Positions 41,464 through 50,838 of a DNA stretch of 64,000 nt are shown in pieces. The position numbers and the translations under genes were made by a program. How positions within the stretch are numbered: the first letter of the stretch is position 1; the number at the start of each line of letters is the position of its first letter. Source of the stretch: CAWDDG01 sp963801065 (GTDB lineage Bacteria > Actinomycetota > Actinomycetes > Jiangellales > Jiangellaceae); assembly GCA_963801065.1 (NCBI GenBank), contig CAWDDG010000008.1:558001-622000 (forward strand). Reading direction: 5' to 3'. The notes below the pieces were generated by a model, which did not search any database, was not told where the DNA came from, and saw only the letters and a program-made list of their open reading frames with translations.

Positions 41464-42024
41464 GTGACCCGGATCGTCGCGGGTGCGGCGCGGGGTCGGC
41501 GGATCGCGGTGCCCGCGGGTCAGGGCACCCGGCCGACGTCGGACCGGGTCCGCGAGGCGCTCTTCTCGGCCCTCGAGTCGCAGCTGGGGGCGTTCGCCGG
41601 GCTCCGCGTCCTCGACCTCTACGCCGGCAGCGGCGCCCTGGGGCTGGAGGCGTTGTCGCGGGGCGCCTCGCACGTCCTGCTCGTCGAATCCGACCAGAGG
41701 GCGGTCCTGACCATCCGGTCCAATCTCGCAGCGGTCGGACTGCCGGGCGGCCAGGTGGTAGCGACGTCGGTCGAGCGGGCGCTCGCCGGACCTCCGGTCG
41801 AGCCGTACGACCTGGTGCTCGCGGACCCGCCGTACGCGCTGTCGACGGACGAGCTCGGGCCCGTACTGGCCCGGCTCACAAGCGGCTGGCTGCGTCCGGC
41901 GGCCCTGGTCGTCGTCGAACGGTCCGTCCGCGCCACACCGGTGGACTGGCCGGAGGGGTTGGCGGGCCTGCGGGAACGCCGGTACGGCGACACGATGCTC
42001 TGGTACGGTCGCCCGGCCGGGTGA
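41464..42024 (+). CDS. rsmD: 16S rRNA (guanine966-N2)-methyltransferase
   Basis: A 186-residue SAM-dependent methyltransferase: TRIVAGAARGRRIAVP, RPTSDRVREALFSAL, the SAM motif VLDLYAGSGALGLEALSRGA, and the N-methylation motif VLADPPYAL. GTG start four bases after recG. Continues the recG-rsmD-coaD cluster. Confidence 0.94.
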   Translation: MTRIVAGAARGRRIAVPAGQGTRPTSDRVREALFSALESQLGAFAGLRVLDLYAGSGALGLEALSRGASHVLLVESDQRAVLTIRSNLAAVGLPGGQVVATSVERALAGPPVEPYDLVLADPPYALSTDELGPVLARLTSGWLRPAALVVVERSVRATPVDWPEGLAGLRERRYGDTMLWYGRPAG

Positions 42025-42046
42025 CCAGCCGCGGCTTGGAGGTCAC

Positions 42047-42529
42047 GTGCGCCGTTGCGCCTGCCCAGGGTCCTTCGACCCGGTGACCAATGGCCACCTC
42101 GACGTCGTCGAGCGTGCGGCCGGGCTGTTCGACGAGGTCGTGGTCGCCGTCCTCGTCAACGCGTTGAAAGAGGGGTTGTTCACGGTCGACGAGCGGATCT
42201 CCATGCTTCGTGAGGTCACCGGCCATCTGCCCAACGTCGTGGTCGAGAGCTTTCACGGGCTGCTCGTCGACTACTGCCGCCAGCGCGGCATTCCCGCGGT
42301 GGTCAAGGGGCTCCGCGCTGTCACCGATTTCGACTACGAGCTGCAGATGGCGCAGATGAACCATCGGCTGACCCGACTCGAGACGCTCTTCGTCGCGACC
42401 AACCCCGACTACTCGTATCTCTCGTCCAGCCTGGTCAAGGAGGTCGCGGCGTTCGGTGGCGACGTGTCCGGGCTGGTTCCCGACGTCGTTCTGGCCCGCC
42501 TGACCGACCGGCTGGCGGGCGGCGACTGA
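42047..42529 (+). CDS. coaD: phosphopantetheine adenylyltransferase
   Basis: A 160-residue CoA-synthesis enzyme: CPGSFDPVTNGHLDVVERAA with the T/HxGH nucleotide motif, VVKGLRAVTDFDYELQMAQMNHRL, and the second signature YSYLSSSLVKEVAAFGGDVSGLVP. GTG start. Next to rsmD as usual. Confidence 0.96.
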   Translation: MRRCACPGSFDPVTNGHLDVVERAAGLFDEVVVAVLVNALKEGLFTVDERISMLREVTGHLPNVVVESFHGLLVDYCRQRGIPAVVKGLRAVTDFDYELQMAQMNHRLTRLETLFVATNPDYSYLSSSLVKEVAAFGGDVSGLVPDVVLARLTDRLAGGD

Positions 42530-42576
42530 CCTCTGGTGCGCGGTGGGCACCCATCGCCAGGTCTCAAGGAGCGTCC

Positions 42577-43065
42577 ATGGACGTGCACGACAAGATCGAC
42601 GAGATCGTCAAGTTCCTCGAATCCGCACGGACCATGCCGATGTCGTCCTCGGCCGTCGTCAACCGGCCCGACCTGCTCCGCATGCTCGAGGAGCTTCGCG
42701 CGATGTTGCCAGGCAGCCTCCGGGCCGCCGAGGCGGTGCTCGACCAGCGAGAGGCATTGCTGGCGGAAGCGCGCACGAACGCTGAGCGTCTGATCGCCAC
42801 TGGCCAGCAGGAACATGAGCGGCTGGTGTCTGAGCACGGTGTCCTGGTCGCTGCGGAAGGGAAGGCCGAGGAGGCCGTCGCCGCCGCGGCCGAGAAGGCG
42901 GACGAGATGCGCCGGCAGGTCGACGACTACGTCGACGCCAAGCTGGCCCACCTCGAGCTGTCCGTGGACAAGATCCTGGAGACGGTGCGCCAGGGCAGGG
43001 AGCGGCTGCGCGGACCGAGCGCGTACGCGGAGCTCGCGGGCGGTGACGAGCCCTCGCCCGACTGA
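42577..43065 (+). CDS. DivIVA-like coiled-coil protein
   Basis: A 162-residue, mostly helical protein: VHDKIDEIVKFLESARTMPMSSSAVVNRPDLLRMLEELRAMLP, then a long coiled coil with Ala/Glu/Arg (EAVLDQREALLAEARTNAERLI to KADEMRRQVDDYVDAKLAHLELSVDKIL). This resembles short DivIVA/Wag31-related proteins that actinobacteria keep between coaD and DUF177-rpmF. A role in growth or division is inferred. CAAGGAG precedes ATG 42577. Confidence 0.8.
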   Translation: MDVHDKIDEIVKFLESARTMPMSSSAVVNRPDLLRMLEELRAMLPGSLRAAEAVLDQREALLAEARTNAERLIATGQQEHERLVSEHGVLVAAEGKAEEAVAAAAEKADEMRRQVDDYVDAKLAHLELSVDKILETVRQGRERLRGPSAYAELAGGDEPSPD

Positions 43066-43157
43066 TCGCCGGATTGGGCGGGCGCACACGGTTCTAGTAC
43101 TCTGGGCAGTCGGCCTCACGCCGAGGTCGCGAGTCGGCACGCCCGCACCCGGAAGAG

Positions 43158-43772
43158 TTGGTCCCGCTGAGCACCCTCGACCCGCGAGCGCCGCTCGTGC
43201 TCGACACTCACGAGCTCGGGCGACGACCAGGGGCAATGAAGCGGGTTCACCTCACCGTGGCGGCGCCTGCCGACCTGGGTCTCGGCGGCGTGGTCGGCGT
43301 GCCCGAAGGGGCCGGTCTCGAGCTGGACCTCCGGCTCGAGTCGGTCATGGAGGGCGTGCTCGTGTCGGGAACGGCGCGGGCACCGCTCACCGGCGAGTGC
43401 GCGCGGTGCCTGGATCCGGTCGACGGCGACGTCGACGTCGACATCCAGGAGCTGTACGCCTACCCGGAACGCGCTCTCGACGAGGGCGTAGGAGCGGACG
43501 CCGGGGACGGCGAGCTCCGGGTCGAGAGTGATCTCCTCGATCTCGAGCCGGCCGTCCGAGACGCGGTGGTGCTTGCGCTGCCGCAGGCACCGCTGTGCCG
43601 GGACGACTGCCCCGGGTTGTGCCCTCGATGCGGGGCACGACTCGTCGACGACCCGGCGCACATGCACGACGCCACCGACCCGCGGTGGGCAGCCCTGTCG
43701 GGCATGCTCGCCCAGAACGACGAAAAGACCGAGACCGGCTCCACGAGGGCCGGCCCGACTGAGGAGAGCTAG
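43158..43772 (+). CDS. DUF177/YceD-family protein
   Basis: About 200 residues. DTHELGRRPGAMKRVHLTV, VSGTARAPLTGECARCLDPVDGDVDVDIQELYAY and the C-terminal Cys-rich CRDDCPGLCPRCGARLVDDP are typical of DUF177 proteins encoded just before rpmF, thought to act in 23S rRNA or L32 assembly. The start is uncertain: TTG 43158 is the first, but GGAAGAG at 43152-43158 fits better a CTG at 43167 that begins the usual STLDPRAPL. The stop is two bases before rpmF. Confidence 0.88.
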   Translation: MVPLSTLDPRAPLVLDTHELGRRPGAMKRVHLTVAAPADLGLGGVVGVPEGAGLELDLRLESVMEGVLVSGTARAPLTGECARCLDPVDGDVDVDIQELYAYPERALDEGVGADAGDGELRVESDLLDLEPAVRDAVVLALPQAPLCRDDCPGLCPRCGARLVDDPAHMHDATDPRWAALSGMLAQNDEKTETGSTRAGPTEES

Positions 43773-43774
43773 CC

Positions 43775-43978
43775 GTGGCCGTCCCGAAGCGGAAGATGTC
43801 CCGGAGTAACACCCGGCACCGCCGTGCGCACTGGAAGGCGAAGCTGCCGCAGATCCAGAAGCGGACCGAGAACGGCCGCACCACGTGGGTGGTTTCGCAC
43901 CGCGCCCACGTCGTCGAGGACTCGCAGGGCACGCCGCTGTTCCGCGAGTACAACGGTCGCCAGGTCGGCGACGCCTGA
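43775..43978 (+). CDS. rpmF: 50S ribosomal protein L32
   Basis: A 67-residue L32: AVPKRKMSRSNTRHRRAHWKAKLPQ at the N-terminus. It lacks the four zinc Cys residues seen in C+ L32, so it is a zinc-independent (C-) form, while L28 in this window is C+. GTG start directly after DUF177. Confidence 0.95.
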   Translation: MAVPKRKMSRSNTRHRRAHWKAKLPQIQKRTENGRTTWVVSHRAHVVEDSQGTPLFREYNGRQVGDA

Positions 43979-44001
43979 CCGGCGCCCAGGACTGACCGGA
44001 C

Positions 44002-44736
44002 ATGCCGGCCGGCTCCTCGACGCCGCCACCTGCAGCACGGCTGCAAGCCCGGCTCGGGCTCGCCGTGGAGCCTCAGCTGCTCGATCGCGCGCTCACCCAC
44101 CGCTCGTTCGCATACGAGAACGGCGGGCTGCCGACGAACGAGCGGCTGGAGTTCCTCGGCGACTCCGTGCTCGGCCTGGTCGTCACCGACGCCCTCTTCC
44201 ATCGCCACCCCGACCTGTCCGAGGGCCAGCTCGCCAAGCTGCGTGCCGCTGTCGTCAACATGCGGGCACTCGCCGAGGTCGGGCGTCGCCTAGAGCTGGG
44301 CTCGTACGTGCGACTCGGCCGAGGGGAGGAGGCCACCGGCGGTCGCGACAAGTCCTCGATCCTGGCCGACACCGTCGAGGCGCTGATCGGCGCCGTATAC
44401 CTGGACAGCGGCCTCGAGGCTGCGTCCGCACTGGTGCTCCGGCTCGTCGACGACCTGATCGCCGCCTCGGCGACGCTCGGCGCAGGGCTCGACTGGAAGA
44501 CCTCGCTGCAGGAGCTCACCTCGCAGGCGATGCTCGGCGTGCCCGAGTACCACGTGACCGAGGAGGGCCCGGACCACGCGAAGGTCTTCACGGCGTCGGC
44601 GGTCATCGGTGGCGCCGTCTACGGCGTCGGGCACGGCCGCAGCAAGAAGGAGGCCGAGGCCCAGGCGGCGGAGGCCGCGTGGAGCGCCCTTGGGGCCAAG
44701 ACGGCCCACCCGGAACTTCCCGGGGCCGGGCGGTGA
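44002..44736 (+). CDS. rnc: ribonuclease III
   Basis: A 244-residue RNase III. The catalytic signature is NERLEFLGDSVLGLVVTD, the second acidic site is DTVEALIGAVYLDSGLEAA, and the dsRNA-binding domain is DWKTSLQELTSQ to GRSKKEAEAQAAEAAW. It processes rRNA precursors and double-stranded RNA. Confidence 0.96.
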   Translation: MPAGSSTPPPAARLQARLGLAVEPQLLDRALTHRSFAYENGGLPTNERLEFLGDSVLGLVVTDALFHRHPDLSEGQLAKLRAAVVNMRALAEVGRRLELGSYVRLGRGEEATGGRDKSSILADTVEALIGAVYLDSGLEAASALVLRLVDDLIAASATLGAGLDWKTSLQELTSQAMLGVPEYHVTEEGPDHAKVFTASAVIGGAVYGVGHGRSKKEAEAQAAEAAWSALGAKTAHPELPGAGR

Positions 44737-44766
44737 CGGCAGTCGTGGTCGGGCTTCGCTGCCCCG

Positions 44767-45624
44767 ATGCCTGAGCTGCCCGAGGTCGAGGTCGTCCGTC
44801 GCGGCCTCGAGCGGTTCGTCGTCGGCCGCACGATCCGCGACGCCGAGGTGCTGCACCCGCGTGCGGTGCGCCGTCACGCGCCCGGCGCCGGCGACTTCGC
44901 CGACGCGTTGACCGGTGCGCGGCTGGAGGCTGCCCACCGTCGCGGCAAGTACCTCTGGCTGCCGTTCGATCCCGACCATGCCCTGCTCGCCCATCTCGGC
45001 ATGAGCGGCCAGTTGCTCGTCCAGCCGTCGGCGGTACCGGACGAGCTCCACCTGCGGGTCCGGATGACCTTCACCGACGGTGACCCGCAGCTCCGGTTCG
45101 TGGACCAGCGGACGTTCGGCGTGCTGGCCGTCTCGCTCACGACGGCGGACGGCGTGCCGGCCGAGATCGCCCACATCGCGCTCGACCCGTTGGATCCCGC
45201 CTTCGACGACGCAGCCTTCGCCCGCATTCTCCGGCGTCGGCACACGGGGATCAAGCGGGCGTTGCTGGATCAGACGTTGATCTCCGGCGTGGGCAACATC
45301 TACGCCGACGAGGCCCTGTGGCTCGCGCGTCTGCACTTCGCGCGACCGACCGAGACGCTGACCGGTCCCGAGATCACCCGGTTGCTGGATGGCGTCCGCT
45401 CGGTCATGTCGGCCGCACTCGCGGAAGGGGGCACGTCGTTCGACTCGCTCTACATCGACGTGAACGGTTTCAGCGGCTACTTCGAGAGGTCCCTGCAGGT
45501 CTACGGGCGAGCCGATCGACCGTGCCACCGCTGTGGCACGCCGATCCGGCGCGACCCGTTCATGAACCGGTCGTCGTACACCTGTCCGCGGTGCCAACCG
45601 AGACCGCGCCGAGCCCGCTGGTGA
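44767..45624 (+). CDS. mutM: formamidopyrimidine-DNA glycosylase
   Basis: A 285-residue Fpg/MutM that removes 8-oxoguanine. The catalytic N-terminus is PELPEVEVVRRGL (Pro1/Glu2 after Met removal), Lys in AHRRGKYLWL, RTFGVL, NIYADEALW, and the zinc finger CHRCGTPIRR with SSYTCPRCQ. Fifth gene of the rpmF-rnc-mutM run. Confidence 0.96.
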   Translation: MPELPEVEVVRRGLERFVVGRTIRDAEVLHPRAVRRHAPGAGDFADALTGARLEAAHRRGKYLWLPFDPDHALLAHLGMSGQLLVQPSAVPDELHLRVRMTFTDGDPQLRFVDQRTFGVLAVSLTTADGVPAEIAHIALDPLDPAFDDAAFARILRRRHTGIKRALLDQTLISGVGNIYADEALWLARLHFARPTETLTGPEITRLLDGVRSVMSAALAEGGTSFDSLYIDVNGFSGYFERSLQVYGRADRPCHRCGTPIRRDPFMNRSSYTCPRCQPRPRRARW

Positions 45625-45687
45625 GGGGAGGGCCTCTTGTTGCCGAGATCCTCTCAACAAGGAGGATGCCGGCGTCCGCCCGTGCCG

Positions 45688-46107
45688 ATGGCCATGCAAG
45701 CCTGGTTGATCTCTGCGATCAGGCAACTTTCCAAGAATCATGGAGCGTGGCTCTCGCTTCGGCGAGCTACTTTCTGCGCAGCAGCCAGTCTGTTGCTGAC
45801 CAGCTGCCAGGAAGCTCTCGACGTGAGCGCGCTCAACCAGTGCGGCTCCGTGGTTGAGGCGCGGGCAAGCGATACGACAGCCGACTTCTCGGTGGGCTGG
45901 ACCACGATAGGGCCTGGTGACCGAGGCAACATTGTGTCAGCTGTTGAGGACGTCACTGAGCTCTACGTGGAGGTCCGTGCAAATGAAAGCGACGCGCCGG
46001 TCAAGTTCTCGGTGACGGTAGCCGATCTTCCAATGCCACCGGAGGGTGTCGACGACGACGTTGAGGTGGTCCTGGAACGCGACCGTTGCCCCGATCCCGC
46101 CCGTTGA
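45688..46107 (+). CDS. putative lipoprotein, unknown function
   Basis: About 139 residues. A basic segment (IRQLSKNHGAWLSLRRA) and the hydrophobic TFCAAASLLLTSCQEALDV suggest a signal with lipobox LTSC. The mature part is acidic with FSVGWTTIGPGDRGNIVSAVEDV and VRANESDAPVKFSVTVADLP. No known family is recognised. The base composition is less GC-rich than its neighbours, and it splits mutM from acyP, so it may be acquired. The start is uncertain (ATG 45688 or 45694). A short inverted repeat CTTGTTG/CAACAAG lies at 45636-45661. Confidence 0.55.
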   Translation: MAMQAWLISAIRQLSKNHGAWLSLRRATFCAAASLLLTSCQEALDVSALNQCGSVVEARASDTTADFSVGWTTIGPGDRGNIVSAVEDVTELYVEVRANESDAPVKFSVTVADLPMPPEGVDDDVEVVLERDRCPDPAR

Positions 46108-46133
46108 TCTTGCCTCTGGAGGGTGAGGACCAA

Positions 46134-46445
46134 ATGAGCGAGCGGGAGCACGAGGCGCGGGAGGAGGGGGGAGCGGAGACCGTGCAGATGACCGCGCGCG
46201 TGCACGGACGCGTTCAGGGTGTCGGCTTCAGATGGTTCGCGCGCCGGGTCGGTCGCGATCTCGGCCTGGCCGGCCGGGCGACGAATCAGGCCGACGGCAC
46301 CGTCGAGGTGGTCGCCGAGGGACGTCGTGACGCATGCGAGCGTCTGGTCGACGCATTGCGGGGGAGCGGGACGCCGGGCCAGGTGGACCGGGTGACCGTG
46401 GACTGGTCCGATCCGATCGGTTTGCGGGGCTTCATCGTGGACTGA
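46134..46445 (+). CDS. acyP: acylphosphatase
   Basis: A 103-residue protein. Catalytic Arg and Asn are in VHGRVQGVGFRWFARRVGRDLGLAGRATNQADGTVEVVAEG. A Glu-rich N-terminal extension (residues 1-20) precedes the domain. It hydrolyses acyl phosphates. GGAGGGTGAGG precedes ATG 46134. Lies upstream of smc, as is common. Confidence 0.93.
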   Translation: MSEREHEAREEGGAETVQMTARVHGRVQGVGFRWFARRVGRDLGLAGRATNQADGTVEVVAEGRRDACERLVDALRGSGTPGQVDRVTVDWSDPIGLRGFIVD

Positions 46446-46595
46446 CCTGCTGTGTCACCATGATCGTGATCGTTTCGTGACACCTTGACCCCGTCGCGCG
46501 ACGGTGACACCCTTGGATCAGCGGCTCGACGCCCCGATATTCGGTGAAGGGGCCCGCCCTGACGAATCTCGCGTTCACCGTGGAGGAAATCTGTA

Positions 46596-46796
46596 ATGGC
46601 AAAGGCGCTCCTCGGCTATGTCGGCGGGCCCGACCCCCGACTCGTCACCGAGGTGAGGCGGCTCCAGCGGCGCGTGCACGATCTCGAGGTCGAGGTGCAG
46701 AGGCTCCAGGCCGAGAAAGACACCCTCGTCGAGACGATCGACGACGGTGCGATCGTGCTGGACGAACTCCCCGCACCGGAGCCCGCGCTGGCCTGA
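46596..46796 (+). CDS. small conserved actinobacterial protein with coiled coil
   Basis: A 66-residue protein starting AKALLGYVGGPDPRLVTEVRRLQRRVHDLEVEVQRLQAEKDTLVE, then a short acidic-proline tail. The KALLGYVGG start and leucine-zipper-like helix recall small proteins found in this position in other actinobacteria. No function is known. GGAGG lies upstream of ATG 46596. Confidence 0.7.
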   Translation: MAKALLGYVGGPDPRLVTEVRRLQRRVHDLEVEVQRLQAEKDTLVETIDDGAIVLDELPAPEPALA

Positions 46797-46935
46797 CGGC
46801 TGCGGCCACCACCCAGCGGCTGCGACACGCTCGGAACCCGCATGTCGCGAGCACGCCGGGTCTGCGCGCGTTGGCCCGGTAGGCTGCCGCTAGCTTCCCC
46901 GGCAGTCCTGCCCAAGCTCACCGGAGAGTTCGCGC

Positions 46936-49900
46936 GTGCATCTGAAGAGCTTGACGCTGCGGGGGTTCAAGTCCTTCGCCTCGTCCACGACGCTCCATTT
47001 CGAGCCGGGGATCACCTGTGTGGTCGGTCCCAACGGCTCGGGCAAGTCCAATGTGGTGGACGCCCTGGCCTGGGTGATGGGCGAGCAGGGCGCGAAGAGC
47101 CTGCGCGGCGGTCGGATGGAGGACGTCATCTTCGCCGGCACCGCCGGCCGGCCAGCGCTCGGACGGGCCGAGGTCGTGCTCACGATCGACAACACCGACC
47201 GGGCACTGCCTATCGAGTACTCCGAGGTCACGATCTCGCGAACGATGTTCCGCAACGGCGGCTCGGAGTACGCCGTCAACGGCCAGGTGTGCCGGCTGCT
47301 GGACGTACAGGAGTTGCTCTCCGACTCCGGGATCGGCCGCGAGATGCACGTGGTCGTCGGCCAGGGACAGCTCGACTCCATCCTCGCCGCGACGCCCGAG
47401 GAGCGCCGCGGCTTCGTCGAGGAGGCCGCGGGTGTCCTGAAGCACCGCAAGCGCAAGGAGAAGGCGCTACGCAAGCTCGAGGCAATGCAGGCAAACCTGA
47501 CCCGCGTGCAGGACCTCACCGCCGAGCTGCGCCGCCAACTCGGACCGCTGGGCAGGCAGGCCGAGATCGCCCGAAAGGCGGGGGTCATCCAAGCGGACCT
47601 GCGCGACTCGAAGCTGCGGCTGCTCGCCGACGAGCTGGTCCAAGCCCGAGCCGAGCTCGACCAAGAGGTCGCCGACGAGACGGCCCTTCGCTCGCGGCAG
47701 GCCGAGGTCGCCTGCGCGCTCGACGAGGCGCGCGCCGCAGAAGCTCGACTCGAGACCGAGGCCCACGAGACCGCGCCCAGGCTGGCTCGGGCTCAGGAGT
47801 CCTGGTACCGGCTGGCCGGCCTGCGCGAACGGGTGCGCGGCACGGCATCACTCGCGGCGGAGCGGGTGCGCCACCTGACGGCTCCCATGGAAGAGGTGCG
47901 AGGAGGGCGTGATCCCGAGGAGATCGCTCGCGAGGCAGCCGGCGTGCGGTCTCATGAGGCTGAGCTGGCCGCCCAGACGCGCAACGCGCGGGATGCCCTC
48001 GACGCCGCGGTGGCTGCCCGTCGTGCTGCCGAGGCAGCCTGGGAGGCCGAGGAGGGGCGGCTCGAGGCCGTCGTTCGCGCGTCCGCGGACCGCCGGGAGG
48101 GGCTCGCGCACCTGTCCGGCAAGGTGGAGGGGCTGCGGCGCCGCGCGGTCGCCGCCGAGGCCGAGCTGGCCCGGCTGGCCTCGGCTCGGGAGCAGGCCCT
48201 CCGCCGCGCCGCCGAGGCGGAGCGCGAGTTCACCGTGCTGGAGACCACCATCGCCGGGCTCTCCGTCGGCGAGCGGGGCCTGGACGCCCAGCACGGGCAG
48301 CACCAGACGGAGTTGGACGGGGCCGAGTCTGCGCTGGCCGCGCTCCGTGACGAGGAGCGCACCGCCGAGCGCGATCGGGCAGCGCTGGTCGCCCGCCGCG
48401 AGGCCCTGGAGATGAGCCTGGCTCGTCGCGACGGGTCGGCCGCGCTGCTGGCGGCATCGGACCGGATCTCGGGTCTACTCGGGTCGGTCGCGGCGCTGCT
48501 GGCCGTCGAGCCGGGCTGGGAGGCAGGCGTCGCGACTGCACTCGGTGTGTCCGCCGACGCTGTAGCCGTCGGGTCGGTCGACGACGCGGTGACCGCGCTG
48601 CGTCTGCTGCGCGACGACGACCTCGGCCGGGCCGGTCTGCTCGTCGGCGGCGCACCGCACGACGACCAGGGCGAGTGGCCGCGGCTGCCAGGCGGTCTCC
48701 GCTATGCCGTCGACCTCGTCACCGCTCCAGCAGAGCTCCGGCCCGCGCTGACCGGCCTGCTGCGGGGCGTCGTCGCGGTCGACGACCTGGCGGCCGCGCG
48801 CGCCCTGGTCGCCGAGCTTCCCGACCTGGTGGCCATCACTCGCGACGGCGACTTGCTCGGGCGCGGGGTGGCTTACGGCGGCTCGTCGAGTGCGCCGAGC
48901 CTGCTCGAGGTGCAGGTCGCCGTTGACGAGGCGGCCGACCTGCTTGCCGAGGCCACCGGACGGGTCGAGGAGATCGGCCGCCGGTCCGTGGCGGCCGAGC
49001 GCCGCCGCGACGAGGCGGCGACGAGGGTGGCAGCGGCGCTGGCGAGGCTGCACGAGTCGGACGCCGAGCTCTCCGCGGTCGCGGAGCAGCTCGGCGCGCT
49101 CGGCCATGTCGCCCGATCCGCGGCCGCCGAAGCCGAGCGGCTGGGTGCGGCGGCGGCCGAGGCCGCGACCACCAGGGACCGCGACCTCGCCGGACTGGCC
49201 GAGTTGGAGACGCGTCTGGACGCGGCAGGCCAAGCCGGAGACGCCGACCCGGAGCCGTCGACCGATGAGCGTGACCGGCTGGCAGGGGCCGCTCGGGACG
49301 CCCGCCAGGCCGAGACAGAGGCGAGACTCGTCCTACGCACGGGCGAGGAGCGGGTACGGGCGCTCGTCGGGCGCGCCGAGAGCCTGGAGCGTGCGGCTCG
49401 TGGCGAGCAAGAGGCCAGGGTGCGCGCTGTCGCACAGGAGGAGCGACGGGCCCGCGGTGCCGCCTCAGCCGCCGCGGTCGAGGACGGCGCTGTGGTCGTG
49501 CTCGCCCGGCTCGAACGATCACTCGAGCTGGCCGCAGCGGAGCGGGCCGCGGTAGAGCGGGAGCGCGCCGGGTGTGAGCAGCAGCTCACGGAGATCCGCG
49601 CCGTGGCGCGCCAGCGGGCGGGCGAGCTCGAGGAGCTCACCTCCGCGGTCCACCGTGACGAGGTGGCCAGGGCGGAGCAGCGCATGCGGGTCGAGCAGCT
49701 CGAAGCCAGAGGGCTCGAGGAGCTCGGCATGGACCCGGCGACCCTGGTCGACGAGTACGGTCCCAGCCGGCCGGTGCCGGTCGCTCCCGGCGACGACGGC
49801 GAGCCGCGTGATCCGGTTCCGTACGTCCGCGACGAACAGGTGAAGCGGGCCCGCGCGGCGGAGCGTGCTCTGGCGTTGCTGGGACGGGTCAACCCGCTGG

Positions 49901-50487
49901 CGCTGGAGGAGTTCGCGGCCCTGGAGGACCGGCACGCGTTCCTCGTCGAGCAGATGGAAGACCTCAAGCGCACCCGCCGCGACCTGCTCGACATCATTCG
50001 CGAGGTCGACGACCGGGTACAGCAGGTCTTCGCGTCCGCGTACGAGGACACCGCGCGTGAGTTCGCCGAGGTCTTCCGGCGCCTGTTCCCCGGTGGCGAG
50101 GGCCGCCTGGTGCTCACCGAGCCCGACGACATGCTGGTCACCGGCATCGACGTCGAGGCGCGCCCACCCGGCAAGAAGATCAAGCGGCTCTCGTTGCTCT
50201 CCGGCGGCGAGCGAGCCCTCGTCGCGGTCACGTTCCTGGTCGCGTTGTTCAAGGCCAGGCCTAGCCCGTTCTACGTCCTGGACGAGGTCGAGGCGGCACT
50301 CGACGAGACCAACCTCGGCCGGCTGCTCGAGATCTACGAGGAGCTGCGTGAGGCCAGCCAGCTCATCGTCATCACCCACCAGAAGCGGACCATGGAGATC
50401 GCCGACGCGCTCTACGGCACCTCCATGCGGGGCGACGGCGTCACGGCTGTCATCAGCCAGCGCATCCGCGAGGCCGAGTCGGCCTGA
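46936..50487 (+). CDS. smc: chromosome segregation protein SMC
   Basis: An 1183-residue SMC protein. Walker A GPNGSGKSNVVDALAW is at residues 31-46. Long coiled coils rich in Ala/Glu/Arg flank a hinge at about residues 500-640 (ISGLLGSVAALLAVEPGWEAGVATALG). The C-terminal head has the signature LSLLSGGERALVAVTFLVALF and Walker B PFYVLDEVEAALDE. It works with ScpAB in chromosome organisation. GTG start at 46936. ftsY does not follow; an accessory zone begins instead. Confidence 0.97.
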   Translation: MHLKSLTLRGFKSFASSTTLHFEPGITCVVGPNGSGKSNVVDALAWVMGEQGAKSLRGGRMEDVIFAGTAGRPALGRAEVVLTIDNTDRALPIEYSEVTISRTMFRNGGSEYAVNGQVCRLLDVQELLSDSGIGREMHVVVGQGQLDSILAATPEERRGFVEEAAGVLKHRKRKEKALRKLEAMQANLTRVQDLTAELRRQLGPLGRQAEIARKAGVIQADLRDSKLRLLADELVQARAELDQEVADETALRSRQAEVACALDEARAAEARLETEAHETAPRLARAQESWYRLAGLRERVRGTASLAAERVRHLTAPMEEVRGGRDPEEIAREAAGVRSHEAELAAQTRNARDALDAAVAARRAAEAAWEAEEGRLEAVVRASADRREGLAHLSGKVEGLRRRAVAAEAELARLASAREQALRRAAEAEREFTVLETTIAGLSVGERGLDAQHGQHQTELDGAESALAALRDEERTAERDRAALVARREALEMSLARRDGSAALLAASDRISGLLGSVAALLAVEPGWEAGVATALGVSADAVAVGSVDDAVTALRLLRDDDLGRAGLLVGGAPHDDQGEWPRLPGGLRYAVDLVTAPAELRPALTGLLRGVVAVDDLAAARALVAELPDLVAITRDGDLLGRGVAYGGSSSAPSLLEVQVAVDEAADLLAEATGRVEEIGRRSVAAERRRDEAATRVAAALARLHESDAELSAVAEQLGALGHVARSAAAEAERLGAAAAEAATTRDRDLAGLAELETRLDAAGQAGDADPEPSTDERDRLAGAARDARQAETEARLVLRTGEERVRALVGRAESLERAARGEQEARVRAVAQEERRARGAASAAAVEDGAVVVLARLERSLELAAAERAAVERERAGCEQQLTEIRAVARQRAGELEELTSAVHRDEVARAEQRMRVEQLEARGLEELGMDPATLVDEYGPSRPVPVAPGDDGEPRDPVPYVRDEQVKRARAAERALALLGRVNPLALEEFAALEDRHAFLVEQMEDLKRTRRDLLDIIREVDDRVQQVFASAYEDTAREFAEVFRRLFPGGEGRLVLTEPDDMLVTGIDVEARPPGKKIKRLSLLSGGERALVAVTFLVALFKARPSPFYVLDEVEAALDETNLGRLLEIYEELREASQLIVITHQKRTMEIADALYGTSMRGDGVTAVISQRIREAESA

Positions 50488-50576
50488 CCCGCTGGCTGCG
50501 GGCGCGCAACGGGTTCATGATCGCAGCACGACCCTTCGGGTCGGCAGATTGGCACGCCCAGTCACTGTTAATCGGA

Positions 50577-50752
50577 CGGTTACTGGGGCGAGCGCCGAGG
50601 CCTCCGGGCCGCGAAGTGTCAGCGCCGGATCGGCATGACGAGCCGTTCCGCGACGACGTGCACCGGGACGCACCGAGAAGCAGCGTTGTCGCGTGGACGT
50701 GGCGCAGGTCGTGCAATCGCGCAGGCGGGAGCAGGTCCTTCGGCGGAGGCAT
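50577..50752 (-). pseudogene. tyrosine recombinase (integrase) remnant
   Basis: The minus strand encodes PPARLHDLRHVHATTLLL, the box II HxxR motif of tyrosine integrases, from about 50752. The expected continuation is spread over the other two frames (VPVHVVAERL and HADPALTLR, equivalent to VSERLGHASPA...). Two frameshifts and loss of the N-terminal part and the final Tyr make it a clear remnant. It sits just behind smc at the edge of the accessory zone. Confidence 0.75.
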
Positions 50753-50838
50753 CGCCTTCCGGGCATGAGGGTCTCGAGAGCCGCGTCAGGCGACTAGTTC
50801 GGACGCACGGATCTAGCCGATGTGAAAAGGAGATCGTC

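Noticed and set aside
50577..50752. Integrase motif as sign of a prophage or active integrative element
   Set aside because: Only a short, twice frameshifted fragment remains and no phage structural or transfer genes are nearby.
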